From: Agapetus fuscipes
Lineage: Eukaryota; Arthropoda; Insecta; Trichoptera; Glossosomatidae
DNA: 64,000 bases
Direction: 5' to 3'
Assembly: GCA_951799405.1 (NCBI GenBank)
Contig: OX637362.1
Location: 12,448,493 to 12,512,492, forward strand
In this document: positions 10,086 to 20,261 of the stretch, piece by piece
How the letters are laid out: the number at the start of each line of letters is the position of its first letter
How positions within the stretch are numbered: position 1 is the first letter of the stretch
Notes under the pieces: generated by a model
What the model was told of the DNA's origin: nothing
Database searches by the model: none
Seen by the model: the letters and a program-made list of their open reading frames with translations, nothing else
Translations under genes and position numbers: made by a program

Positions 10086-10564
10086 ACAACAAATTACATT
10101 TTTGACATATAATATTTGATCATCAATTAGACATCTCACAATAATTGAAAATGATTCATCCTTCTTGCAGAGGGCACTAAATCTTTTGTTTTTACCATAA
10201 AATTGCTGGTGTCTCATCAGTGGTTATCGTTGACAACTAAATACAAATAATTCACATTTTTAATTAATGTTTATGAACAAAAATTGTCTCTGTCGCATTG
10301 TTTTGAGCACATACGAATCTTTTAGCGGGCGCCCGCGGACACGAGGTTGGGAACCCCTGCGTTACAGGGTTGTGTCCCCTCCACTGACCCTAATTCCACT
10401 TCACTAGAACAACTAATAGGTACCCACGCTTCGACCCAATTAAAGCACTCTCTGTTTCCCTTCCGCAAATATAAACAAAGATTTTTTGAGACCTTAGATC
10501 TCGTGCTGTATTTTATATTTAATTCAACTTTTCATCTTTCACACTCACGTCCTATGTTCTTTCA

Positions 10565-10705
10565 TTTCAGCCCTGTTTCAGGGATTGTCGGCAAAAGTTG
10601 CAAGGTTTATGGTCATTTGAGGTTTGGTTTGAATTTGTATGTACACATTCAGCATTTGTAAACGCGAACATACACGTGTCTGTATCTGGGCATGCATTAA
10701 CTTCA
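10565..10705 (+). mobile_element. LINE-A 3' UTR copy
   Basis: Contains CCCTGTTTCAGGGATTGTCG, GTTTATGGTCATTTGAGG and TCTGGGCATGCATTAAC. Both ends are truncated. Confidence 0.7.
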
Positions 10706-10740
10706 ATTATAACGAAGTATTATGTTATTTTTTTTTTTAT

Positions 10741-11009
10741 TTCAAGAAATGAGAACCAGCTCCCTGGGAGCTGGGAAATCCCCATTTCAACTGAAAATGG
10801 TTGGCGTTTATTTTATTTTGTTGCAAGAAATGAGAACCAGCCCCTCCGGGAGCTGGGAAACCCCCACTTAAACTGAAAGTGGTTGGTGTAAGGCCGGCCC
10901 CCTTACCCGTAAAAATAAATAGGTCCCGAATCGCCATATGTGACCCCTTCGAGGAAAACGCAGACAAGAAGTTACACTATATGTGCAGCTTAGTTGCGTT
11001 GCGGAATGG
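10741..11009 (+). mobile_element. SINE-A with an internal duplication
   Basis: The segment CAAGAAATGAGAACCAGC...AACTGAAA occurs twice (10743-10801 and 10827-10880) before the normal GGCCGGCCCCCTTACCCG and tail. The tRNA head is missing. The CCCGAATCGCC variant links it to the SINE-A half of the dimers at 17801 and 58426. Confidence 0.8.
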
Positions 11010-11694
11010 TATGTTTGCAATAATACTCAAAAGTAATCAAAACCGTTTGATTTCTTTCTACGAAATTGAGTTGATGCCACGACGATCATTAAAATTGCGA
11101 AAAAAAAAATTTGGAGCATCCGTGCTGAGAACATAACGACACCCAGGTTACTGTTTCATTGCAGTATTTTTTTTAAATAGATTATTATGTTGTTTTCCTT
11201 TACAAACTGTTACATTTTTAATTTCATCTTTCAAAGGATAAAAATGAAAAAATTTCAGTGGTGTTGTTTTCATTTTTTCCAGGCTCTCTTCCTCCACACT
11301 GCATGAAAACCTCTAAAGCCTTCCCGGGCAAAGTTCATCCATCATCCCGCGTGTGAGATGAAACGAATGAACAAGGGGTTAAAGTTTCACTTGCGAATGT
11401 AAATATACAGGGTGCAATATGAACCGGAGGTTCTAGAAATAATATCGCACATGCAGAATTTTCATGAAGGTGCATTTGAATACTGTTATTAAAAATATAA
11501 GATAGATTACGTGGGAAAAGCAATTTTCACATGAAAAATTTGAAGCTTTTCTGTGTTGACAGATGAAAACTAAATGTAATTTATATGATATCTTGTATTT
11601 TTTTTTGTCTATGCTACAAACAAACTTTGTGTTATTTCATTATTATTATTGACTAAAATTTTAATAATTTGTGTGACTTAAGACTTTTTGTATC
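11010..11694. other. No gene seen
   Basis: AT-rich with one moderately GC-rich stretch (11280-11400). The fragment ATACAGGGTGCAATATGAACCGG near 11406 looks like the edge of some repeat but has no partner here. Confidence 0.35.
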
Positions 11695-12345
11695 CTTATA
11701 ACGCTAGTGGAACAACATTATGGTATTGGAACCATTCACTATGTTGGGGAAAACGAGAAGAGTCTAGAAACGTCTGTATAAATGTAAGCCGCAATAGGGT
11801 AATATCATTTTTTTTAAAGTATAATATGGTAGAATACATTTTTAAAAAAAAATCTTGCTTAGTTTTTAAGCTAAAGCTCTTTAAAATTAGCGTATTCTCG
11901 ATTTCCGGAAAAACGTCATTTTGTTTATTTAGGCAGATATGACGTCGATGCATCTTTGGAGTGAAGGTATCGGCGGGCCCAGTGGCGAAACTTGACGTCA
12001 TTTTGACGTCAAGGTGCGCTAAGTCGAACGCGCTGCGTTTTGGCGCGACTCAAATTCTCCACATATTATTTTTGAAATCAATGATAAGTTTATTTTTACT
12101 ACACTAAAAATATCTGGTTGTGATCCTTGACATGTACTCTACAGAACCATATTATTTTCAACCGTTTTCCCTACCACTGCAACTACCCTATTGTGTGCCG
12201 GCCAGAGTGTCGATTGAAGCACTGAGCCATGAAGTCGATAAAGCAAGAGCTACAAATCAGTAAATTTTTAATTGTGAACCAAACCGTGTAAAATAAATTC
12301 TGTTAAAATAAATAATTACAGTTTAAGTAAAAGGAAACCTTAAAA
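11695..12345 (+). mobile_element. LTR remnant interrupted by a hAT-like MITE
   Basis: The left piece (11695-11792) aligns with 43128-43220 of the solo LTR at 42727, and the right piece (12193-12345) with 43225-43380. The shared right-hand features are AGAGTGTC, GTGTAAAATAAATTCTGT and AAATAAATAATT. The interruption is at 11793-12192. Confidence 0.65.
11793..12192. mobile_element. hAT-like MITE nested in the LTR
   Basis: Termini AATAGGGTA and TACCCTATT are inverted repeats. The flanks GTAAGCCG and GTGTGCCG agree at 6 of 8 positions, as an old 8-bp duplication would. Comparison with the uninterrupted LTR at 42727-43392 supports an insertion here. A 10-bp-arm palindrome CTTGACGTCA/TGACGTCAAG lies at 11989-12011. 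Confidence 0.6.
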
Positions 12346-13090
12346 AAAATCATAACGATACAGTTTTAATTCGGAACATGCCATTTGTACTAAATCAAAC
12401 AGATACACAAATAAAAACGCCTTTTTCAAGAAAATCCGCAAACAAATCACATCCGTCCGCTGCGCTAAACAAGCGGATCGTTACCGCCAATAATTGTGCT
12501 TTTTGAAAGCTCCGATAATGGGGTGAAAAATAGAATTTCCGTCGTTGCCGCAAACCTATCATGACAAGTATTAATTGGTAGCGGGAGGCTTCGAGGGTGA
12601 ACCGCAGCCTTTGGAGCTTTTTCCCTCCGAATGCTTACATTTTTAAATTCATTTTCAGGCTGCGAGTGTGTTATTTACTGACTGCTATAGTGTAAGCTTT
12701 CATTATCGGAAATCATGAATGACCGTGAACAAAAAATATTTTTGTTTTCATTTAGAAAAAAAAATAGTCGAACACAGCTTACTCACTACAGTTTTTTAAA
12801 AACATGAAATTATTGGTTATCTTATGAGCAATCCAAAAAAAATATTCCTTCAAGTATCACAGAAGATTTTTTAGATTTGATAACCTGAATAAAAAAAAAA
12901 AAAACTTTACAAAATGGTGGCACCAGAATGTTCCAACAACAATAAACTAAATTTCCACACATTGTTTTCTTTTCCCCGATGCAAAAAATAAACATATTAA
13001 TTAAGCAAATCAGTTGTGTTTATAATTAGTTCAATTGTATATTTTTAATTTGATTAATTTTTATTTATTTCAATTGTTATGATTTTATTT
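12346..13090. other. No gene seen; GC-richer block at 12440-12640
   Basis: The block around 12440-12640 is more balanced in composition and unlike every repeat family found here, so it may be old unique sequence. The rest is AT-rich. Confidence 0.35.
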
Positions 13091-13400
13091 GGGTTCTTTT
13101 TAATTTAAACTATGATTAAATTATTTTCCAGATTTATTTTACACAATGTCAGTTTACAATGTACTAGCTCTAGCTAATTGACTTCACATCACAATGATTC
13201 AAGCGTCTTGGCCTCCGTACTATTGTGGCTTGTTTATATAGGTACAAAAGAGACGATTCTTGCATGTTCTGGATTATTTCACCTACTTCTATAATGTTTT
13301 TTTCGAAACAATTTCAGATTGTTCAACCTACTGCTTAGGTACATGTTCACACAAACTCATAGTAGATTATGCTACGGGCAAACACACACATGCCAGCAAT
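13090..13400 (-). mobile_element. LTR fragment
   Basis: On the minus strand it includes GAAATTGTTTCGAAAAAAAC and GAATCGTCTCTTTTGTACCTAT, which align with 55510-55600. The end carries the ATTTTACACAATG tract, equivalent to the GTGTAAAAT of other LTRs. Confidence 0.6.
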
Positions 13401-13683
13401 CTAGGTACATGAACAAACAAACTCATAGGTAATAGCACAATGACTAATTTGCACTAATAAAAAATATTATTTACGACTAAAAAATCACTATTTTTTACAT
13501 ATATTTTATCGCGTAATATCTCCAATATGAGGTTGCCAACGTGTTTTCTGTATTTAAAACATAATCATATGACAATCTCGTGCTGGACTAAAATCTTTAC
13601 CAGAATCAAAACCTTAAATACTGTAAACGTTAAGTCTGGCTTTGTATCCAGACAAGAGTCACTAGATAAGTCGACGGTCACGG

Positions 13684-14210
13684 TGTAACTCTGTCGCCAT
13701 TCCGCTAGGGGTGGCCAGAGCCTCTGCAGAGTTGCCTCCATTTTTTCCTATCCTGACATACCTCTTTCAATTCCTTCATATCCATCACCTTTTTCATGCA
13801 TTTTCTGCTTTTACGCTCACTTTGTATATCCCATTCTTTCACAATCTCCTCAATCTGATCACTCCATACTTTTCTCGGTCGTCCCTTCCCTCTTTTTCCT
13901 TTCACACTTTCTTTGTATACATACTTTGTCAGTCATCATCTTTCATTCTTTCCACATGCCCAAACCATCTCATCACATTCTTTTGTACTTTAATTTTCAC
14001 GTTCTCTTTCAAATTACATTCTTTTTTTACCCATTCATTCCTAACTCTATCCCTCAAAGTTTTTCCTGTCATACTTCTCAAATGCTTCATTTCCACCGTA
14101 CATACTTTACTCATTTTGCTTTCATTCACTGTCCATGCATCACTTCCATACATCAAAGTCGGTAACAATATGCCATTATGTACCGCCATTCTCAGATCCA
14201 TCGTCAATAG
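13684..14210 (-). pseudogene. LINE-P ORF2 C-terminal region and 3' end
   Basis: This is the longest LINE-P coding remnant. Upstream frame: NGILLPTLMYGSDAWTVNES, then MKHLRSMTGKTLRDRVRNEW, then MRWFGHVERM. After a frameshift near 13915-13930 it continues KGKRGKGRPRKVWSDQIEE to KELKEVCQDRKKWRQLC. These are the thumb/C-terminal conserved segments of a non-LTR ORF2. The reverse transcriptase core is absent. The 3' end after the stop is GGCCACCCCTAGCGGAATGG, a landmark seen in other LINE-P copies. Confidence 0.85.
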
Positions 14211-14519
14211 AATAGCACTGATATAATGCATCCTTATAGATTCAAAATCTCGTCTGTGACATTTGAAAAAACATAATATACGAAAGAAAGAAAATAAATA
14301 GACTTTTGAGTTGCTTAGACAAATAAAATAATATATATACATACACATGTAGGTAGGTACTATTGTGAAATCGAAAAATGGAAAATATCTGAATCGAAAT
14401 TTTTGTTCTCTGATATATTTCAAAAGAGAAAAAATAATTATTGTTACAATGACGACGTCGCTGCAGGCAAATAACGGAATATATTTAACCGGGTAAGTTA
14501 GAATTGTTTTATAGATTGG

Positions 14520-14770
14520 CTATAATCTAGGTTGCAAAGACAAATTACATTTGAGACTCATAATAAGTGCATTCCCACATGCAGACACGTGTAAACTGGT
14601 GCTTACACATGCTGCATGTGTCCTTACAAATTAAACTAAGCCCCACTGCTATCGCAACTCCTGTCACCTGCCACTGAAACCTGGGGATGTTGGTAAAAGT
14701 GAACAAAATTTTTACAGCATGAAAATCAGTCTCACACTAGTCATGGTCTCTATTAGTCATGGAATACAAA
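14520..14770 (-). mobile_element. LINE-A 3' UTR, diverged
   Basis: Runs from the tail ATAATCTAGGTTGCAAAGAC to TAGTCATGGAATAC. The CCTTCCCTGAAAC segment is altered to CTGCCACTGAAACC, so this is an older subfamily member. Confidence 0.65.
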
Positions 14771-15038
14771 TCCTACAATCATGATTTAAATTCAAATATT
14801 TAAAAATACGTTGTTTTCGACAGGAATAATCATCTTTATCCTTTCGGTTCCCCTGAACTGTAGTGAATGTTTTCCTGACCTAGGCCGCTCGAGACAGCTC
14901 CTCCACGGTTCGGATGCAGGTTCACTCCATCATAGTTCGCAGCCAACGACTCGTCTCCTACTGGGCATCCTTCAATTTCCCCCTTCAAGAATGTATAAAA
15001 TGAACATAGACTTTCTTTTTTATAATCCACACATGAAA

Positions 15039-15291
15039 TGTAACTTCTTGCCTGTGGCGATTCGGGACCTTAGTATTTTTACGGGTAAGGGGACCGGCCT
15101 CACGTCAACCACTTTCAGTTGAAGTGGGTGTTTCGTTCTCATTTTTTGTGACGGCTGAGTACATCTTGCTGGTATTTATTTTGGGTTTTGAAATGGACAC
15201 CAAAACGGGAAATAATTTCTTACACCCACGGTGGGATTCGAACCCTTTCTCTCGACATTAAATGCAAGCATTCTACCAACTAAGCTTTTAC
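15039..15291 (-). mobile_element. SINE-A, diverged
   Basis: Retains GGGTAAGGGGACCGGCCTCA, a shortened hairpin region, ACACCCACGGTGGGATTCGA (B box) and the degenerate A box ACCAACTAAGCTT. The tail is truncated after AATGTAACTTC. Confidence 0.75.
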
Positions 15292-15312
15292 GAGCTTGTT
15301 TGTTTCTACTGA

Positions 15313-15528
15313 GCGCTAATCCTCAAGCAAGAGACACAGTTGCTGTAAGGCTGGATGGACCTTTTGACGACCGGTCTTTGGTATTTAGGCTTATGAATTT
15401 TTGAACCCCGCGAAGAGCAAATTTGAAAATTTAATAGTATATTTTGTGTATTCTGTCGGGATTTGAACCCACAACCGTCCATTTACGAGTCCGAAGTGCT
15501 ACCACTGGACTATGGACCAGTAATTTGC
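15313..15528 (-). mobile_element. SINE-B, 3' truncated
   Basis: On the minus strand the head reads GGTCCATAGTCCAGTGGTAGC (A box) with the B box GGTTCAAATCCCGAC. The body contains GAAAATTTGCTCTTCGC-like and CAGCCTTACAGCAACTG segments. Confidence 0.8.
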
Positions 15529-15853
15529 GATTTACATAGACGATTTGATTTTTTTGCCAATCTACGGGTTTATGATGTCTGTGGAGATGAAAATATGGAA
15601 GAACCTTATGAGGACGATGGTAATGGTATACATGGATCGAGTAATTTTTCGATTCGTTTCTGAAGAGAATTTTAGGATTAAAAAAAAAGAGTCGTATTGG
15701 CTCCGAAGGCAATACGGAGGAGTGGCTCTGACGTAGGCTGGGGAAAAAAATAAAATTCAATTAATTTAAATTGTACAAAGAAAAAATATGTTTCTGTGAG
15801 AAAGTCGTGAAATAAAATGCGTGTCGTAGAATGTGAGGGAAATATTATGTACA

Positions 15854-16535
15854 TATCGACGGTTAAAAGGTAATAGGGCATAAGCGACAAAAACTAAATT
15901 GTTCAGGAAAGCAGTTTAAAGTTTGAAATTGCAGAAAAATGGCATTCTTTTCTTATTTTTCATCATATGAGTCGTATAAATGCAAACGCCGTCAACTCCT
16001 TACGTGATTATTTTGAGAAAAATAAACTTGTAAACTTGTAAAACGACAACACCAGTTGGAGATGACGGCGTTTGCACGAAATCATACTTTTTCTATTAAA
16101 ATTACGAAGGATTAAGTGAGGTTTACATTATATCGCACACAGCAAATGATTTGTTACACTGCGCAGAATCAAATTCAATAATTTTCTCAAAAATCATGAA
16201 GTTTGGAGATGACGGCGTGTGCAGTTATACGACTCATATCGTTAAAATATAAACAGCTCTAAAATTGAAAAAATAGAGGCTTTTATTGGCATTCCTATTA
16301 ATATGGTTTAATATTCTTTCTCGATTTTTTATGTCACAAGCGCCTTTTGGACAAAAAAGGCCAAAATCTTGTCGGTTACACCAAATCCATACTTCGAAAA
16401 CGCAGTTTTTTTGCTTTGGCATAAACAACAACAAAAAGTCATCGTAGAGCTATGGGAATTTTAAGTACGATAGCATTCATACTTTATTTTTGACCAAAAC
16501 GTCGCTTATGCCCTATTTCCTTTTAACCGTCGATA
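15854..16535. mobile_element. TIR element (TATCGACGG type) with a nested MITE
   Basis: Terminal inverted repeats of about 35 bp (TATCGACGGTTAAAAGG...ATAAGCGAC) match with one difference. The outermost TA may be a TA target duplication as in Tc1/mariner elements. Removing the nested 275-bp element leaves about 407 bp, close to the 403-bp uninterrupted copy at 36408-36810. No transposase frame. Confidence 0.85.
15965..16239. mobile_element. Nested MITE (ATATGAGTCGTATAA type)
   Basis: Its inverted termini of about 33 bp run from ATATGAGTCGTATAAATGCA and end with GCAGTTATACGACTCATAT, with three mismatches. It is absent from the related outer element at 36408. A truncated relative lies at 63787-63880, sharing GCCGTCATCTCCAAA and CAAATCATTTGCTGTGTG. 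Confidence 0.85.
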
Positions 16536-16539
16536 TGTA

Positions 16540-16844
16540 TGTACGAGTATATTTGTACATACATATGTGTGCTTTTTTTGGAGCTTAGCTGAGTTTTTAA
16601 ATGTAGATTTTAACCCTGTTTTTGTTTGTGTATTTGAATTGAAGATATATTGTGTTGAAAGTAAACTGTAGATTTTTTTATTTAAAAGTTTTCAAAAATG
16701 TGTACAAACATCTACTTAAGGTTTAAACATTATTCAGTTTTGTTAAAATTTACTTTTTGAACTATTTATGGACACAACCAGTTCCTAACGAAGCAGTACC
16801 TCCCATTTTCTTACAAAGCAAATGTAAGAGAAAGAAATGTTTTT
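16540..16844. other. No feature recognised
   Basis: AT-rich, beginning with a short TATGTA-type tract (16535-16567). No repeats shared with the rest of the window. Confidence 0.35.
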
Positions 16845-16930
16845 TTTAAGGAATCCTGTGCGGGAGGCTCTCCAATTCTTGAAAGTCTTGGGGGTCTTTG
16901 TCACCATGGAAGGGTGCCGCAGAGGTGTTG
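16845..16930 (+). repeat. Short dispersed repeat
   Basis: AAGGAATCCTGTGCGGGAGGC through GGGGGTCTTTG to GCCGCAGAGGTGT. The same motif order occurs on the minus strand at 49380-49460, so it is a shared repeat of unknown class. Confidence 0.5.
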
Positions 16931-16984
16931 CTTGAATTGTTGCTTCTGTCACCTCTGCGCTGCAAGGAAGTGGCGATTGAATTA

Positions 16985-17100
16985 AGAGGCTGATGGATTT
17001 GAATAAATTGAAAGAACTATGCGAAAACAGGTAAAAAATGAGGCAAATCTGCAGAGGCTCTAGCCACCCCTAGCGGGATGACGACAGAGTTCGATTACAG
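16985..17100 (+). mobile_element. LINE-P extreme 3' end
   Basis: Degenerate coding tail (TGAATAAATTGAAAGAACTATG, matching the KELKEVC codons), then GCCACCCCTAGCGGGATGAC. The copy starts only about 80 bp before the stop. Confidence 0.7.
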
Positions 17101-17214
17101 TTTACAGAATTAATATTCAAATTTTCTAGAGTTAATGCATTCATAGAGTGAAAATTAATTTTAATTTAAATTAAAAAACCTTTTTTAAAACATACTTTTA
17201 TTTTCTCTTATTTC

Positions 17215-17260
17215 GAGTTAACAAGGCCTAAGCGCTATCGGACTTTATTTTTGTCGGAAT
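17215..17260 (+). repeat. Short two-copy repeat
   Basis: GAGTTAACAAGGCCTAAGCG followed by CTATCGGACTTTA. The second copy is at 61488-61523. The class is unknown; it may be the end of a DNA element. Confidence 0.4.
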
Positions 17261-17562
17261 TTTTATTTGTCGGTAGATTTTTAAGTTACACAGTCGTGAA
17301 AGGGTTACACGTATACTATTTGTGTGACGTATATGAAAGCCTACACATATTTACAATCATGAACGTACTAAACGTGTGTACAAATTTTGTACTTTAGCGT
17401 TTGAAAAGACTTCAAAGCAATCCAAATAGTCACATTTTCATACACATTATTATAATACGGAAAAGTCTCTTTTTACACAGAAATATTTATATTAATGTGA
17501 CGTCACGGATTATGTTTTTGAATAAAAATGTAAACGTACTATTTTTTAAATGCTCATTTAAT

Positions 17563-18056
17563 GACCGGTCCGTAGTTCAGTAATAACACTTTGGACTCTG
17601 AATGGGAAGGTTGTGGGTTCGATTCTCGGCGGAGCCAAAAAAAATAAACCATTTATATTTTCAAATTTGCTCTTCACTGGGATGAAAAATTCATAAACCT
17701 TTACCAATGACCGGTCACCAAAGGTCCATCCAGCCTTACAGCAACTGGGTCTTGCTTGAGAATTGGCGCTTTGTAGCGACGACGATCAAGCTCGTAAAAA
17801 GGTAGATAGCTCAATTGGTAGAATGCTTGCATTCCATGCCGAGAGCAAGGGTTCGATCTCAAGGTTTACTCAGCTTTCACAAGAAATGAAAACCAGCACC
17901 CCCGGGAGCTGGGAAACCCTCACTTCAACTGAAAGGGGTTGGTGTGAGGCCGGCTCCCTAACCCTTAAAAATAAATTGGTCCCGAATCGCCACATGCGAC
18001 CCCTTCGGGGATAACGTAGGCAAGAAGTTACACTATATGTGTAGCTTAGTTGCATT
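17563..18056 (+). mobile_element. Composite SINE: SINE-B joined head-to-tail to SINE-A
   Basis: SINE-B (17563-17800) has the head GACCGGTCCGTAGTTCAG, B box GGTTCGATTCTCGGC and body to GACGATCAAGCTCG, lacking its own 3' tail. After AAAAA, SINE-A starts at 17801 with GATAGCTCAATTGGTAG. It lacks the normal GTGTCAGAAATGATT...CCGG segment and ends with the regular tail. The same junction and the same internal deletion occur at 58187-58688, so the dimer appears to have been copied as a unit. Confidence 0.85.
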
Positions 18057-18114
18057 ATATGAGTTCAACCGCTTCGTCAAACAGGAAGCGTTTTTAACGC
18101 GCGTCAAGGCGTCA

Positions 18115-18222
18115 GTACTAATCTCCCTCGGGAGCTGAGAAACCCCCACTTGAACTGAAGTTTTTGGAGTAAAGCCGGCCCCCGTAAGTTGTATTATATG
18201 TGTAGCTTAGTTGCGTTTTTTG
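18115..18222 (+). mobile_element. SINE-A fragment with deletion
   Basis: CTCCCTCGGGAGCTGAGAAAC to GCCGGCCCCCGTAAG, then directly to ATATGTGTAGCTTAGTTGCG. The segment between the poly-pyrimidine stretch and the tail is lost. Confidence 0.75.
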
Positions 18223-18254
18223 CGAGGTATCAATTTACATTTTGCAATTTTTCG

Positions 18255-18355
18255 TGCAGCATTTAGTGTTAATGAGAACTTGCACATTATGCTTATGGGC
18301 GTGTTTTAAATAAGAGACTTACAAGTAAACATATCTTTTCAACTTAGATTATATG
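18255..18355 (+). mobile_element. LINE-A tail fragment
   Basis: Diverged; ends TTTTCAACTTAGATTATATG after ATGCTTATGGGCGTG. Confidence 0.5.
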
Positions 18356-18500
18356 TGGAATGCCCTACCCCATAAGCTAAGAGCCGTAGAGAGTGCGAGT
18401 GCATTTAAGTCGGGATTGAGAACATATGTTTGTTTCGGATATGTTACAGTTGAACAGCGCTCTTGCAGTTATTTATCACAAAACGGCACTATAAATCTGT
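18350..18500 (+). pseudogene. LINE-C ORF2 end and 3' UTR
   Basis: Translation gives LWNALPHKLRAVESASAFKSGLRTY, the closing motif of CR1/L2-type ORF2 proteins (W-N-x-LP...F-K). The 3' end CAGCGCTCTTGCAG...AAAACGGCACTATAAA follows. It directly follows a LINE-A tail. Confidence 0.75.
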
Positions 18501-19319
18501 ACCTTAGAGCATAAACAACGGAAATCCACTTTTTTGCGTTTTTGAGTTAATGATGCAGAAATTATTATAATTAGCTGTTCTATAAGTGGTAAAAATATTG
18601 GAGTCCGCGGACTCATAGTTACTGAGATATTAAGTGTAATAAATATGGGATGCACATAAAAGCGCGAGCATAAACCACGAAAGTTCCACATACGTTGGTC
18701 ACATTTCTTCACATTAAATAAATATCGATAAAAGAAGATAAACAGTTTTTACAGATCAAAAATATCTCGTCTAGTTTAGAAGTTATGATAGTTTTATAAA
18801 AGTGCACATTTTCACTAAAACTCGTCTCCTGCACATTTTACTAAATGTGACTACCGTTGTTTATGCTCTAAGGTCCAGAAATATTGTCGTATTATTATCA
18901 TTACAGATTTGAGATGTATTTCTTGTTAGTGTTATTTAATAAATTATATCAATAATTACACAGTGAAACTAAATAGGTTCCGCGTTAACGATCTCTAGGA
19001 TAAAAGGCTCATTTTTTCTTCTCTAAATTAACTTCCGGAATGATCACTTAGCCACACTCTATACATTTCTCTGATGGCCAAATTGCATCAGTCACTTTTG
19101 TCTGAGAGAAATGATCCGGAAAATTGAACCATTAATTAAAATAATATCAAAATCTCAAGACGCTTTCATCGAAGTAAGAAAAAAAAACGGTAAGTTTTTT
19201 CAACGCAAAAATATCTACTTTATGAAAATATTTCAAAGTATTTTTCCATTTAATGTTTTTTTTTAAATTAAAGGTATCATTGTATTTTTTTATTACTGAA
19301 CTTAAAAATCGTAATGGGC
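18501..19319. other. No gene seen; TAGAGCATAAAC..CGG pairs
   Basis: CTTAGAGCATAAACAACGG at 18502-18520 and its inverted form CCGTTGTTTATGCTCTAAGG at 18855-18874 bracket about 370 bp. This suggests an old inverted-repeat element at 18500-18876. The remainder is AT-rich. Confidence 0.45.
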
Positions 19320-19500
19320 TACTCCCCCCTGTTTTAGGGAAGGTCGGCAAAAGTTACTGGACTTATGTATATTTGAGATTGGGTTTTAATGTTGTAAGGC
19401 TACATATGGCATGTGTAAGCGCGAATTTTTACGTCTCAGCTTTTGATAATGCAGGTAATAGAAATCTTGAATGTTATGTATCCTTGCAACTTAGATAATT
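19320..19500 (+). mobile_element. LINE-A 3' UTR
   Basis: CCCTGTTTTAGGGAAGGTCG through AGCGCGAATTTTTACG to the tail CCTTGCAACTTAGATAAT. Confidence 0.75.
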
Positions 19501-20119
19501 TTAAACAAATATTTGATAAGAAATGTTTCCTATGGAGGTAGTGGATTAAATATTTTGATATACTTCGTAAAAATTTTATAGACATTTCCCGTAACGTTCT
19601 ATGAATTTGGTGCGTTGTGCGTGTGTGCGTTGGTTATCGCTGTACTGCATTGTATTCTGTATATGTGCGTGTGACCGCACTTGTTACTGTGTATGTGTGT
19701 TCAAGCATAGCGCCGCCGGCATTGTGTATATACCTACCTACTCCGACTCATAAATACCTACTCCCGCTAATTAATTATTGTTAAAATAATGTTATGCGAT
19801 AGATACCTATTATTGGAGCATTGGAGATACTTATGTATTTGTATTATGTGTTTTGTGTATGTGCAACTCCTTTGTTCTGTTGGTGTCTTTAAAAATAAAT
19901 AAATAAATATTCTTTGTTATCGCTGAAACTAAAAAATAATTATAATAAACTTTCTTACAAATCTTACGAAAAATATTTAAATTATAAATGTAACTCAAAG
20001 TTTTCCTTCACGAGTTGTAAAAATAATGTTGAAGAAACTTGTTATGTTTTCTTTTTTATTTATTAATTTTAAATGAATCTTCACAACGTCAACATACAAA
20101 CTCAAAAACTTAAAAAAAT
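19501..20119. other. No gene seen
   Basis: Contains a GT/GC-rich stretch (GCGTGTGTGCGTTGG near 19620) and an AAAT run near 19890. Nothing coding was recognised. Confidence 0.35.
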
Positions 20120-20260
20120 TAACATCTGAGAGCTTCAAATGAATATATCCTTGCAAATTAGATTACAGATTATAGATTATTAAGAAACGATTACAAAGTG
20201 AATGCCTCTGCAATCAATACAAAGGCAACTATACGTTTGCGTTTACACATGCTACAAGTC
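20120..20260 (+). mobile_element. LINE-A tail fragments
   Basis: A plus-strand tail (CATCTGAGAGCTTCAAATG to GATTATAGATTATT) is followed by a minus-strand piece with GTTTACACATGCTAC. Confidence 0.5.
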
Positions 20261-20261
20261 T

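Larger units (their letters stand above)
8693..10359. mobile_element. Non-autonomous hAT element carrying three insertions
   Basis: The left end CAGGGATTCATAACC and right end GAGGTTGGGAACCCCTG are hAT-type termini (a CAGGGGTTCCCAACC pattern). They are flanked by near-identical 8-bp duplications, GGTTACAG at 8685-8692 and CGTTACAG at 10360-10367. Most internal sequence is AT-rich filler. Inside lie a solo LTR, a SINE-A and a LINE-A end. No transposase is recognisable. The frame at 8678-8989 is lysine/asparagine-rich and probably chance. Confidence 0.75.

Noticed and set aside
11979..12011. Another hAT terminus (CAGTGGCGAA) or a CRE-type regulatory site in the TGACGTCA palindrome
   Set aside because: No matching opposite end or target duplication, and no nearby gene; the palindrome lies within a MITE.
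13711..14226. Plus-strand frame of 171 codons rich in Ser, Phe and His
   Set aside because: It is the reverse-strand shadow of the LINE-P coding remnant at 13684-14210, which has the recognisable motifs.
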